A DNA stretch of 64,000 nucleotides from an uncultured Kordia sp. (GTDB taxonomy: Bacteria > Bacteroidota > Bacteroidia > Flavobacteriales > Flavobacteriaceae). Positions 8,464 through 17,784 of the stretch are shown in pieces. The DNA lies in NCBI RefSeq assembly GCF_947489565.1, contig NZ_CANLEA010000009.1, positions 62,001-126,000 of the forward strand. Reading direction: 5' to 3'. A program made the translations under genes and the position numbers. Numbering within the stretch: position 1 is the first letter of the stretch; each line of letters opens with the position of its first letter. The notes beneath the pieces are model-generated. The model had not been told where the DNA came from, searched no databases, and saw nothing but the letters and a program-made list of their open reading frames with translations.

Positions 8464-11400
8464 TTAGTTGTTATGTTTGATAAATTGTATATAGTCATTA
8501 TTCTTAACTGAAAGAATATACGGTGTATTTCCTATGCTTATTTGTTGCAAGTCTTTTACATCTCCTGTTGTGTAAAATCCGCTTTTTGTAACAGGTATTG
8601 GTTGAAAGTTTCCTTTTCCATCGCCTTTTAAGAAAGCGCCATAACTAGCATCATTTCTTGGTGTTTCTACTTCAGAATTGTATAAGTTTCCAGCAATAAG
8701 CGCATCTAGATGACCATCTTTATCATAATCTTCAATTAGTATTTGATTGATGCTTGAAAGCTGTGCTTGCATTGGCAACTGATGAATTTTAAATCCATCT
8801 TTCGTATTTTCTAGATAGATACTCGCAAAGGATTTTATTTGATAATGCAATGCTTCTTCTAAGTTTTTCTTTCCATATACATCAATGAGTGTTGCTGTTG
8901 AAAAGTCGTCGTAGTTTTTAAATTTTTGTTTGATTCCTGGAACTTGCTGCGATGAACATTGACGTCCACGTACAGGATATTGTTCGCCTTCTTCATAGTA
9001 GCTTAGTACAATATCTTCTTTGGAGTTTTTATCAAAATCTTCTACATAAATATCAAATGTTTCGTCTTCTGTTGCTTTGTATTTGTAATTCAGTCCATTG
9101 TTTCCAATGAGATAATCCATATCTCCATCATTGTCAAAATCACCTTGATTGATGCTCCACCACCAACCTGCGGTTTCTTGCAATTTCATCTTTTCGGTCA
9201 CATTGGTAAAAACACCTTCATTGTTTTGTAAAATGGTCACAGGCATCCATTCGCCTACCAAAATAATATCATCCCACGAATCATTATTAAAATCTGTAAT
9301 GATAGCGCTTGTTGCCATGCCAATTCCTTGTAAGGAAGGCGCAAAGTTTTGCGTATTGTCTTCAAATTTTACCATGTCTGCTGTAGAGATATTTTCTAAG
9401 AGGTAACTAGACGTTGGAAATGGATACTTCCCTGGCGTTTGTCGTCCAAGTACTAAAATATCTTTTTTTCCATCTTTATTGTAGTCTAATGTGTAAGCGC
9501 GCGATCCGCTGATAGTATTGTTCGGAATGGCCATTTCATCTTTTTGAAATTGTCCTGTTCCGTCATTGATATACAAACGATCTTTTAAGAAGTTGGAGGT
9601 TTCCGAGAATTCATATCCGCCACTTACTACGTATAAATCTTGATCGCCATCTTGATCGGGATCAAAGAATAAAGCGCCTGTATCTTCCGAAATTTTATCC
9701 GCATCAAAGGCTGTTGTTTTTTGTGGCTCAAAACCGTCTTTTGTTTGTATATATAACGAAGGAACAAGTCCAAAAGATCCGCCAACAAAGAGATCTTCTA
9801 AACCGTCTTTATTAACATCTGCCGTTGCAATTGCTGGACCAAGTGTAGACATTTTGTGCGGCAATAATACTTGTGTTGCAAAATCGTCATGATCATTTTC
9901 ACTGTGTTTGATGCTTTCGGAAAGAGTTGTATTGGTAGTGAATAGTGTCTGCTTTGTTTTTTGGGTTTTAGGTGTTAGGGCTTGGGTCTTGGGAGCAGCC
10001 TCATCATGACTTACAATTAGTGTTTGATTGGCTGTGATATTTTTTTGTGTTGCTGTTTTTCCATCATTCCAAATGATGTGTAAGCTATCTATTTTCGTGG
10101 TTTTATCTAATCCGAAATGCAATTCTGGCGCTACTGATGATTGAAATCCTCTGGTTAAGGTGAGTTCTTGCACTTGTTGCTTTCCGTCAGTATATACGAT
10201 GGCACGCGAACCTAAACCGTGTTGATTTGTAGCAGTACCTTTGAATTGTATTTTTAAGTAGTTGTTAGAAGCATTGTTTTGGAAAATAACTGCTTCTTCG
10301 TCAATATTGTTGAGGATAATTTCTAAATCGCCATCATTGTCTAAATCGGCATAAATTGCACCATTTGAAAATCCTTTGTGTTCAATTCCCCAATCTTTAT
10401 TAGCTTTTTTGAATTCCAATCCGCCAAGGTTTTTGAACATAAAGTTGTCTATTTTTTCACTAGGGATTTGTTGACTTTTTTCTACCAGTGATAGTTTGTC
10501 ATATTCTTTTTTTCCTATTTTTTTGAAGAAATCTTTGTTGTTGATTTCTTTTCGTGTGCCATTGCTTACAAATAAGTCTTTGTGAGAATCGTTGTCGAAA
10601 TCTGCAAATAAAGGTGCCCAACTCCAATCGGTAGAAGAAGTTCCGGTTAAGCGAGAAATGTTAGAGAATTTTGGCACACCATTCTCCATAAATCCAGAGT
10701 TGAGTTGCAAACAATTGTGCATGTATTGATAATGAAATCCATATAAAACTGTTTCGTAAAACAAGCGAGGATTCATACTTGCCATGTTTGCTTTTGATCG
10801 GCGATTGTTATCAGCGTCCATATCTGCTTGAAAGATATCTAAGTATCCATCATTATTAATATCAGCAATATCAACGCCCATTCCGTAAAATGCTGTTTGA
10901 TTGGTTGCTTCTTTGATAACTTCTTTAAAGGTTCCATCTTGATTGTTGATGTACATAAAGTCAGGAATGCTATAATCGTTTGAAACGTACAAATCAAGCC
11001 AGCCATCATTGTTAATATCTGCGGCAGCGATACCAATAGAGAAACTATAGTTTTTTACACCTGCTTCTTCCGACACATCGGTAAAGGTTTCTCCATCGTT
11101 TCTGTATAATTTATCAGATTCAATATCATTGACATTTTCCATACGATTTTTATAAATCATATTCGGCGTCGAAGGATGTGCAATGGGATAGTTTGCCAAA
11201 TACATGTCCAAATCACCATCATTATCGTAATCAAAAAAAGTAGCTTGAATAGAGTTTCCTTCATCAGCAATGCCATATTTTTCGGCTGCTTCTGTAAATG
11301 TGTTGTCTTTGTTGTTTAGAAATAGTTGATTTTTTTTGTTGCCGCTTTTACCAGCCACCGAACAGTAAATATCTAAGTAACCATCATTATTAATGTCTAC

Positions 11401-11763
11401 CATAGTTGTTCCGGTATACCAGCGGTTGTCTCCTTGGGTTTGACTTTTTACAGATATATCATCAAACGTTAAATCGCCTTTGTTTAGGTATAATTTGTTT
11501 TCGACTTGATTTCCTGTAAAGAATAGATCGGATAAACCATCGTTATTGATGTCTCCGACCGAAATACCGCCTCCCATATAGATAGAGGTGTATTTAAAAT
11601 AGTTGAGTGAATCAGTTTCAACTAAGGTATTATTGAAAAGGACATTTGTTTGTTGTGCATCTAATTTTGTAAAAAGGGTTTCCGTAACAAGCGTTTCGTT
11701 GTTGTTTTTTGCACAACCAAATATGAGAAGAATAACAATAAAAGCCCTGCTCAGTCTTTTCAT
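8464..11763 (-). CDS. FG-GAP/VCBS repeat lipoprotein with ASPIC/UnbV domain
   Basis: A 1099-residue exported lipoprotein: MKRLSRAFIVILLIFGC gives a lipobox at Cys17. ATG 11763 was chosen over the longer reading because it puts the signal peptide at the N-terminus. Many calcium-binding-like repeats of the form DINNDGLSDLFFTGN or DFDNDGDMDYLIGN occur in two blocks, before and after a central ASPIC/UnbV segment (RGFQSSVAPELHFGLD). Such proteins are common beside SusCD pairs in Bacteroidota and are thought to be surface beta-propellers. No enzymatic function is shown. It follows a terminator after susD and precedes gluconolactonase by 72 bp. Confidence 0.88.
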   Translation of the reverse strand: MKRLSRAFIVILLIFGCAKNNNETLVTETLFTKLDAQQTNVLFNNTLVETDSLNYFKYTSIYMGGGISVGDINNDGLSDLFFTGNQVENKLYLNKGDLTFDDISVKSQTQGDNRWYTGTTMVDINNDGYLDIYCSVAGKSGNKKNQLFLNNKDNTFTEAAEKYGIADEGNSIQATFFDYDNDGDLDMYLANYPIAHPSTPNMIYKNRMENVNDIESDKLYRNDGETFTDVSEEAGVKNYSFSIGIAAADINNDGWLDLYVSNDYSIPDFMYINNQDGTFKEVIKEATNQTAFYGMGVDIADINNDGYLDIFQADMDADNNRRSKANMASMNPRLFYETVLYGFHYQYMHNCLQLNSGFMENGVPKFSNISRLTGTSSTDWSWAPLFADFDNDSHKDLFVSNGTRKEINNKDFFKKIGKKEYDKLSLVEKSQQIPSEKIDNFMFKNLGGLEFKKANKDWGIEHKGFSNGAIYADLDNDGDLEIILNNIDEEAVIFQNNASNNYLKIQFKGTATNQHGLGSRAIVYTDGKQQVQELTLTRGFQSSVAPELHFGLDKTTKIDSLHIIWNDGKTATQKNITANQTLIVSHDEAAPKTQALTPKTQKTKQTLFTTNTTLSESIKHSENDHDDFATQVLLPHKMSTLGPAIATADVNKDGLEDLFVGGSFGLVPSLYIQTKDGFEPQKTTAFDADKISEDTGALFFDPDQDGDQDLYVVSGGYEFSETSNFLKDRLYINDGTGQFQKDEMAIPNNTISGSRAYTLDYNKDGKKDILVLGRQTPGKYPFPTSSYLLENISTADMVKFEDNTQNFAPSLQGIGMATSAIITDFNNDSWDDIILVGEWMPVTILQNNEGVFTNVTEKMKLQETAGWWWSINQGDFDNDGDMDYLIGNNGLNYKYKATEDETFDIYVEDFDKNSKEDIVLSYYEEGEQYPVRGRQCSSQQVPGIKQKFKNYDDFSTATLIDVYGKKNLEEALHYQIKSFASIYLENTKDGFKIHQLPMQAQLSSINQILIEDYDKDGHLDALIAGNLYNSEVETPRNDASYGAFLKGDGKGNFQPIPVTKSGFYTTGDVKDLQQISIGNTPYILSVKNNDYIQFIKHNN

Positions 11764-11884
11764 TAGTGAGGTAAATTGATTCGGTGTATAATTTAAAAAG
11801 TGATGCAATAGTAAAGTACGTCTTCAACTAAAAAGAGAATAAAAGAAGCATTCGAGTCGTACTTTTCAAAATTGAGTTTTTACT

Positions 11885-11924
11885 AAAAAATAACAAAGCA
11901 GCATGGTTACATACTGCTTTGTTA
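11885..11924 (-). terminator. Intrinsic terminator after susD
   Basis: TAACAAAGCAG (11891-11901) pairs perfectly with CTGCTTTGTTA (11914-11924), and reading leftwards the stem is followed by TTTTTT. It lies 56 bp past the susD stop and should reduce read-through into the VCBS gene, so susCD can be expressed at a higher level than the catabolic genes. Confidence 0.8.
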
Positions 11925-11979
11925 CAGCAATTCAAATACTTATTTTGAATAGAAAATTGACGTTATCTTTCTCCTTGAA

Positions 11980-13521
11980 TTAGTATCCAGGATTCTGATC
12001 AGCTATTGTTAACTCTCCGTTTTTGTCAATTTCAGTAATAGGAATTGGGTATAAGTCATTTTTAGGAGCATATCCCGTACCTGCTAATTCTGTAGCAGCT
12101 CTTCCCCAACGTACTAAATCCCAAAAACGTTGTCCTTCGTGTGCAAGTTCTAAGAATTTCTCTTCTACAATAGCATCAAATAATGCAGTTCCAGAAAGTG
12201 ATGTACTTACATCTGCCAATCCAGCTCTGTTTCTAACTTTGTTTAATTCTGTACGAGCGCTTCCGTCTTGTCCAGCTTGGTTATACGCTTCTGCAGCTAA
12301 TAATAATACTTCTGCATAACGGAATATTCTAAAGTTTGTACTGTAGTTTAACTCACGAACACCACCATCACTAGTGTCTTCTGCTCTTGAAGCATATTTT
12401 GTTCTGATAGCTCCTTCGTAATCCCAAATTACACCACCAGTAGCACTTGTTGGATCAACTCCTCCACCAGCAGCAATTAGTTCTGCTTCTGTAAGTAACG
12501 TTGCTGATTTTCTTTGTGTATCTCCAGCAGCATCAAATGCATTTGCTAGTTTCGCTGTTGGTAAGTTGAATCCCCATCCGTTTAATAAACCTGTTCCAGT
12601 TACGTCAAAAATTCCGTCACCTCTAGGTCCCATTAACTGAATGTGTAAGTTACTTTCGTTTCTTCCGCCCCAAGCGATATTTCCCCAATCTCTTCCAGAA
12701 GTTGAAACGAATCCTAATTCTACTAATGATTCTACTCCAAATTCTTTATCGATTGACCAAACATCTGCTACATTTGGCTCTAAGTCGTGTGCTGAATTTC
12801 CAATTACAGACTGAAAGAAAGGAATTGATTCAGAATATTTTTCTTGGAAAACTAATACTTTCCCCATTAATGCTTCTGCTGCTCCTTTAGAGAATCTAAA
12901 TGCATCAGCCAAAGCCGTTTTTTCTGGTAAACTTGCAATTGCAGCAGTTAAGTCAGCCTCAACTTGTGCATAAATATCTGCTCTTGACGATTTTGCCAAT
13001 CCGAAATCTGCTGCTCCTTGTGGAAGCGTTAAACGTAATGGAACATCTCCAAACATTGTTGTTAATTCGAAATAGCACCAAGCTCTGATAAATTTAGCTT
13101 CTGCAGTTGCTCTATCTTTATTACTTAACGTACTTTCATTTAAACTTTCAATAACTAAGTTCGCAAGTGCAATGGTACTATAGAAATTATTCCAAACACT
13201 TTCAATAGATCCATTGGCAGTTGAAATGTTAGCATAATCATCAATATCTTGCAACTGTGGTTGGTCACTTGAATTTCCTCCTGCAGCATTTGCATCGTCT
13301 CCAGGTAATAATTTTACTAAGAAGGCACTGTGCCAGTCTCTACTATAGTTCAAGTGCATTAAGTCATAAATTCCAATGACAGCTGCTTCTACATTTTCCT
13401 CATTTTGGAAAAATGTTTCTAGGTCTTCTACATTTTCAGGATCATTTGTAGTAAAGTCATCACTACAAGCAAGTATTCCTAAAAATACAATTACGGCGGT
13501 TAAAAAAATGTTTTTTTTCAT
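11980..13521 (-). CDS. susD: RagB/SusD-family glycan-binding lipoprotein
   Basis: A 513-residue SusD/RagB-type outer-membrane lipoprotein that captures oligosaccharides at the cell surface and acts as the lid of the SusC channel. The signal MKKNIFLTAVIVFLGILAC puts the acylated Cys at residue 19. The helical TPR-like scaffold is visible (LSNKDRATAEAKFIRAWCYF, ALMGKVLVFQEKYSESIPFF), and the C-terminal signature FLELAHEGQRFWDLVRWGRA is diagnostic. I start at ATG 13521, since the two extra codons upstream begin with TTG. It lies 20 bp after susC. Ligand unknown; the enzymes nearby suggest a beta-glucan or derivative. Confidence 0.93.
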   Translation of the reverse strand: MKKNIFLTAVIVFLGILACSDDFTTNDPENVEDLETFFQNEENVEAAVIGIYDLMHLNYSRDWHSAFLVKLLPGDDANAAGGNSSDQPQLQDIDDYANISTANGSIESVWNNFYSTIALANLVIESLNESTLSNKDRATAEAKFIRAWCYFELTTMFGDVPLRLTLPQGAADFGLAKSSRADIYAQVEADLTAAIASLPEKTALADAFRFSKGAAEALMGKVLVFQEKYSESIPFFQSVIGNSAHDLEPNVADVWSIDKEFGVESLVELGFVSTSGRDWGNIAWGGRNESNLHIQLMGPRGDGIFDVTGTGLLNGWGFNLPTAKLANAFDAAGDTQRKSATLLTEAELIAAGGGVDPTSATGGVIWDYEGAIRTKYASRAEDTSDGGVRELNYSTNFRIFRYAEVLLLAAEAYNQAGQDGSARTELNKVRNRAGLADVSTSLSGTALFDAIVEEKFLELAHEGQRFWDLVRWGRAATELAGTGYAPKNDLYPIPITEIDKNGELTIADQNPGY

Positions 13522-13541
13522 TTTCAAAAAGTTTTTTTTGA

Positions 13542-16500
13542 TTAAAAATCTAGAGCCAACCCAAAGATCATCCTTGCGGCAGTTGGGTAATACCCTCTAT
13601 CTACTCCAATATCATTAAATCCAAAGTTTCCGATTTCAGGATCTAATCCTCTGAATTTTGTGAATGTAAAGTAATCATCTAAAGATACGTATAATCTTAG
13701 ATTATTCATATGTAATTTTTCAGCTATACGTTGAGGCAATGTGTATCCTAACTGAATTTGTTTGATTCTCATGTATGAACCATCTTCTACCATTAAGTCA
13801 GTATCGTATGCATCTGTAATAGTTGCAGATGATGGGAAAGTTGCAACGTCACCAGGACTTGACCATCTTTCATCAAAATAGTGAACTGGCTTGTTTGTAA
13901 TAGGTCTAGAAGGTTGGTTGTACGAAGTAAAAATATCGTTTCCAAGACTTCCTTGGTATTGTAAGTTAAAATCGAATGCTTTGTATTGGAAAGCAATGTT
14001 ACCTCCAAATAATACATCTGGATGTGGAGAACCGATGAATGTTTTATCTGCATTCGTAATGTTTCCGTCACCATCCGTATCTACTCTTTGTAATTCTCCA
14101 GTTGCTGGATCAACACCATTTGTTTGGTATCCAAAGAAGTACCATGCAGGTAAACCTTCTGTAAATCTTGTAATTCCATCATCATTTTGTGGCGCTCCTG
14201 CTCCTCTAATTGATGTTCCTTGTGGTAAGAATAAGATTTCTGTTACTTCATTATCTAAGGTAGATAAGTTAGCATTGATTTGATATTTGAATGCATTATC
14301 ATTGTTTGCATATCCAATTTCAAATTCAAGACCTTTGTTTACAATTGTACCAGCGTTAAATTCGTTAGATGTAAATCCTGCTGAACCTGGTGTAATTAAA
14401 CTACCATCTGAAACAATTAAGTCTTCTGTTGTTTTCTTAAAGTAATCTACAGAGAAACGTAATTTATTATCTAAGGCTCTTAAGTCAATACCAAAGTTTG
14501 TTTGTGTAGATGTTTCCCACACTAAGTTAGTGTTTGCAAATCCTGTAATCTGCGCTCCACCTTGACCTAAATAATCAATTGGTAATCCATTGATGTTTCT
14601 TGTGATACTAATGATATCTGAATTTCCTGCTAAGTTAGACTTGTTACCGTTTTGTCCCCAACTTCCTCTTACTTTGAAGTAGTTTACAAAAGAATCATCA
14701 CTCCAGAAATCTTCTTTAGATAATACCCAACCTCCAGAAAGTGCAGAAAAAGTACCTGCTTTATTTGCGGTAGGGAATTTGTCAGAACGGTCACGTCTTA
14801 CAGAAGCTTCAAATAAGTACTTTCCAGCATAATCATAAGACAATCTACCATACATAGATACTAAGTTATCTCTGAAAGTAACAATATTATCTGTTCTATC
14901 ATCTACTGTATATCCAGGTAAATCTAAATCAAATCCTGTAAAATCTGATATTGCTACCGATCCAGTTCTTGACGCTACTGTTGGCACTTCAAAGTCTTCT
15001 GCAGAATATCCTGCTAATACAGAGAAGTTATGATTATCAAATGATTTTGTATACGAAGCAAAATTCTCCCATAACCAACGTTTTGTACGAACTTGTGATT
15101 CTGACATTGTATAGGTTGTGTTTTGCGCTTCCGAAGCTACAAAATATGGTCTGATTGTATTTTCATTTAAGAAATCTCCATACTCATATCCAAATCTAGA
15201 TGTAAAGTTTAATCCTTCTAAGATGGTAAACTTACCATAGATTGTAGATAAGAATTGATTGTTGGTATTTAATGTTCTATTCACATCTGCATATGCAACT
15301 GGATTTAATGTTTCTCCTGTTGAATATGTTGGATATCCATATACATTTCCATTTTCATCTCTTAATAATGGTACATCTGGGAAACCGTTATCTGATGCTC
15401 TATCAATTACTTCTTGCGGCACTTGTCCTGCAGGATATGTAACTGGCGTTAACGGATCTAATACTAAAGCATTTTGAATTACACCTCTTGTATCGTTATT
15501 TTCCTGTACTCCTCTTCTTTTTATGAAAGATGTAGTAGCACTTGCGCCAACTTCTAACCATTTAGTAACATTACTTTTAAGGTTTAAACGCAATGCAGTT
15601 CTTTTAAATGAAGAGTTTTCTTTTGACACAATACCGTCTTGATCAGTGTGTGCGATAGAAGCGTAATATGAAATACCCGCTGCTTCACCTGATAAACTTA
15701 CATCATAACGTTGCATAAATGCAGTATCAAAAACTTCATCAACCCAATTGGTATCAACTCCGTTATTTACTACAGATGTAACGCCTGCTTCATTCATATA
15801 TGTTACAAACTGAGAAGCATTCATTAATTCTATATCACTATTTAAGAACTGGAAACCAAGCTGTGAATTAAAGTTTACTTTAACTCCTTTTCCTTTTCCT
15901 CTTTTAGTAGTGATGATGATTACACCATTAGCACCTTCTGTACCATAGATAGCCGCAGAAGCAGCATCCTTTAATACTTCTAAGTTTTCAATGTCTGATG
16001 GTGGAATATTGTCAATGTTTGAAACTTTCATTCCATCAACAATAAATAAAGGCTCTGAAGTTCCACTAGAACCTGTACCTCTAATACGAATTCGAGCACC
16101 TGAACCAGGCGAACCAGACGAAGACGAAACGGTTACACCCGAAGTACGTCCTTGTAAAGCTTGCTCTACTCTTTGGTTAGATACACTTTTAATGTCGTCG
16201 CTATTTACACTTGAAATAGCTCCTGTCACTAAACTTTTCTTTTTAGCTCCATATCCGACTACGACAACCTCATCTAATGAATTTTGGTCTTCTTCAAGCG
16301 TAACATTGATTGTTTTCTTGTCACCTACAAGAATTTCTTGAGGTTTGTAACCGACATAGCTAAATATTAGTACATCAGTTGAGTTTACATTTTTGATCGT
16401 ATACTTACCATCAAAATCTGTAGCGGTTCCATTACTTGTTCCTTTAACAGTAACATTTACACCTGGGACTGGACCATCGGCATCAGAAACAACTCCTGTA

Positions 16501-16577
16501 ATGTCTTGTGCAGATAAAACACTGAACGATGACAGTAACATTACTAGGAAAAATTTCTTTAAAAAATTGTTTTTCAT
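13542..16577 (-). CDS. susC: SusC/RagA TonB-dependent outer-membrane transporter
   Basis: A 1011-residue TonB-linked porin. In order it has a signal peptide ending SVLSAQ, a carboxypeptidase-regulatory-like domain (about 24-105, with GVNVTVKGTSNGTATDFDG), the linker SLDEVVVVGYG typical of SusC proteins, a plug domain with IRIRGTGSSGTSEPLFIVDG, and a 22-stranded barrel ending in ARMIFGLALDF. It heads the susCD transcript, opposite the AraC regulator. Energised import by TonB of a SusD-bound saccharide is established for the family; the substrate here is inferred. Confidence 0.95.
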   Translation of the reverse strand: MKNNFLKKFFLVMLLSSFSVLSAQDITGVVSDADGPVPGVNVTVKGTSNGTATDFDGKYTIKNVNSTDVLIFSYVGYKPQEILVGDKKTINVTLEEDQNSLDEVVVVGYGAKKKSLVTGAISSVNSDDIKSVSNQRVEQALQGRTSGVTVSSSSGSPGSGARIRIRGTGSSGTSEPLFIVDGMKVSNIDNIPPSDIENLEVLKDAASAAIYGTEGANGVIIITTKRGKGKGVKVNFNSQLGFQFLNSDIELMNASQFVTYMNEAGVTSVVNNGVDTNWVDEVFDTAFMQRYDVSLSGEAAGISYYASIAHTDQDGIVSKENSSFKRTALRLNLKSNVTKWLEVGASATTSFIKRRGVQENNDTRGVIQNALVLDPLTPVTYPAGQVPQEVIDRASDNGFPDVPLLRDENGNVYGYPTYSTGETLNPVAYADVNRTLNTNNQFLSTIYGKFTILEGLNFTSRFGYEYGDFLNENTIRPYFVASEAQNTTYTMSESQVRTKRWLWENFASYTKSFDNHNFSVLAGYSAEDFEVPTVASRTGSVAISDFTGFDLDLPGYTVDDRTDNIVTFRDNLVSMYGRLSYDYAGKYLFEASVRRDRSDKFPTANKAGTFSALSGGWVLSKEDFWSDDSFVNYFKVRGSWGQNGNKSNLAGNSDIISITRNINGLPIDYLGQGGAQITGFANTNLVWETSTQTNFGIDLRALDNKLRFSVDYFKKTTEDLIVSDGSLITPGSAGFTSNEFNAGTIVNKGLEFEIGYANNDNAFKYQINANLSTLDNEVTEILFLPQGTSIRGAGAPQNDDGITRFTEGLPAWYFFGYQTNGVDPATGELQRVDTDGDGNITNADKTFIGSPHPDVLFGGNIAFQYKAFDFNLQYQGSLGNDIFTSYNQPSRPITNKPVHYFDERWSSPGDVATFPSSATITDAYDTDLMVEDGSYMRIKQIQLGYTLPQRIAEKLHMNNLRLYVSLDDYFTFTKFRGLDPEIGNFGFNDIGVDRGYYPTAARMIFGLALDF

Positions 16578-16693
16578 ATTCGTTAATTAATTAGGCTATT
16601 TTTTAGATAAAAAGCATTTTTTAAGACTTTTATTGTCAAAAAATGAATAAACACTTGGCATAATTTTCATCTTTTTAAACAAAAAATCATTTT

Positions 16694-16708
16694 ATTTGTA
16701 CAAATGTA
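16694..16708 (-). promoter_or_regulatory. Candidate susC promoter -7 box overlapping a palindrome
   Basis: On the minus strand, TACATTTG (16708-16701) matches the Bacteroidota -7 consensus TAnnTTTG. It overlaps the perfect 12-bp palindrome ATTTGTACAAAT at 16694-16705, which could be an operator. No well-spaced TTG -33 element is obvious. TGTACAA also occurs upstream of the second GH3 gene. Confidence 0.4.
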
Positions 16709-16794
16709 TACTCAATATTAACAAATCTTTAATACAATTTTATCAAATTCCAATATATTTTCTTTAAAATTGTGTTAAATTAAGTTCAAGATTT

Positions 16795-17667
16795 ATGCAA
16801 AAAAAGATTCATAGAGAGATTACACAGCTATCTCAGTCCGATAGTTTCCTCGTATATTATAGAGTAAAAGAAGATTTTGATTTCCCTTTACATTTTCATC
16901 CGGAATACGAATTAAACTTCATTTACAACGGTGACGGTGTTCGAAGAGTAATCGGCGATCACATGGAAGAAATTGGCAAATACGAGCTAGTTCTTGTAGG
17001 TCCTAATTTACCACATTGTTGGGAATTACACAATTGTAAAAACAAAGAAATTCACGAAGTCACCATTCATATTCATAATGATTTACTAGATGAAAAGCTA
17101 TTATCGCGCAGAGTGTTTAAGTCTATCAAAGATATGTTAAACAGATCTATTCACGGGATCTTATTTTCTGAAAAAATTACAGAAGAAATTATGCCGCGAC
17201 TTCTGGAACTCCCTAAAACATCGGGGATTGACTACTTTTTAGAGTTTATTTCTATTCTACAAGACTTGTCAAATTCACGCAATCAGAAGCTATTATCTAC
17301 ATCCTTTTCAAATTACAACGAATTTGAGAATAGTGACAAGATTAAGAAGATTTACGAGTACATTCAAAATAACTTTCATCGCAAGATTACCCTTGATGAA
17401 ATCTCGGCTTTAATCAATATGACTCCTGTTTCTTTTAACCGCTTTATTAAGAGCAGAACAGGTAAAACCTTTATTTCTTTTACTAATAGTACGCGCGTGA
17501 GCTATGCAACTCGTTTCCTTTTAGAAACGGACTTAAGTGTAGGAGAAATCGCGTATAAATGTGGATTTAATAATCTTGCGCATTTCAATAGAATGTTTAA
17601 AAAAATAAAAAAAGCGACCCCAAGCGAATTTCGAACAGAGTTTAATGGGATTCAAAAAGTACTTTGA
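16795..17667 (+). CDS. AraC-family transcriptional regulator
   Basis: A 290-residue regulator with an N-terminal cupin sensor (HFHPEYEL around residues 33-40, GPNLPHCWEL around 75) and a C-terminal double helix-turn-helix of AraC/XylS type (about 190-285; KITLDEISALINMTP and SVGEIAYKCGFNNLAHFNRM). The ligand is probably a sugar or sugar acid. It is divergent from susC and 117 bp upstream of the second GH3 gene, which makes it the likely local activator of both. Unlike many Bacteroidota polysaccharide loci there is no hybrid two-component or anti-sigma system here. Confidence 0.92.
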   Translation: MQKKIHREITQLSQSDSFLVYYRVKEDFDFPLHFHPEYELNFIYNGDGVRRVIGDHMEEIGKYELVLVGPNLPHCWELHNCKNKEIHEVTIHIHNDLLDEKLLSRRVFKSIKDMLNRSIHGILFSEKITEEIMPRLLELPKTSGIDYFLEFISILQDLSNSRNQKLLSTSFSNYNEFENSDKIKKIYEYIQNNFHRKITLDEISALINMTPVSFNRFIKSRTGKTFISFTNSTRVSYATRFLLETDLSVGEIAYKCGFNNLAHFNRMFKKIKKATPSEFRTEFNGIQKVL

Positions 17668-17730
17668 TACTATTTTATCATTTTTGAATTCATTTTAACT
17701 CTAATATGTAAAAAAATATCAAGTTTTGAC

Positions 17731-17745
17731 TATTTATGTACAATT
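17731..17745 (+). promoter_or_regulatory. TGTACAA motif upstream of bglX
   Basis: TATTTATGTACAATT at 17731-17745 resembles the susC-side element TATTTGTACAAAT at 16693-16705; both share TATTT and TGTACAA. It lies 40 bp upstream of the GH3 start. It is a candidate site for the AraC regulator and rests on visual similarity only. Confidence 0.3.
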
Positions 17746-17784
17746 CCGAACACAATTATATTATACTTTTACAATAACAATCCG

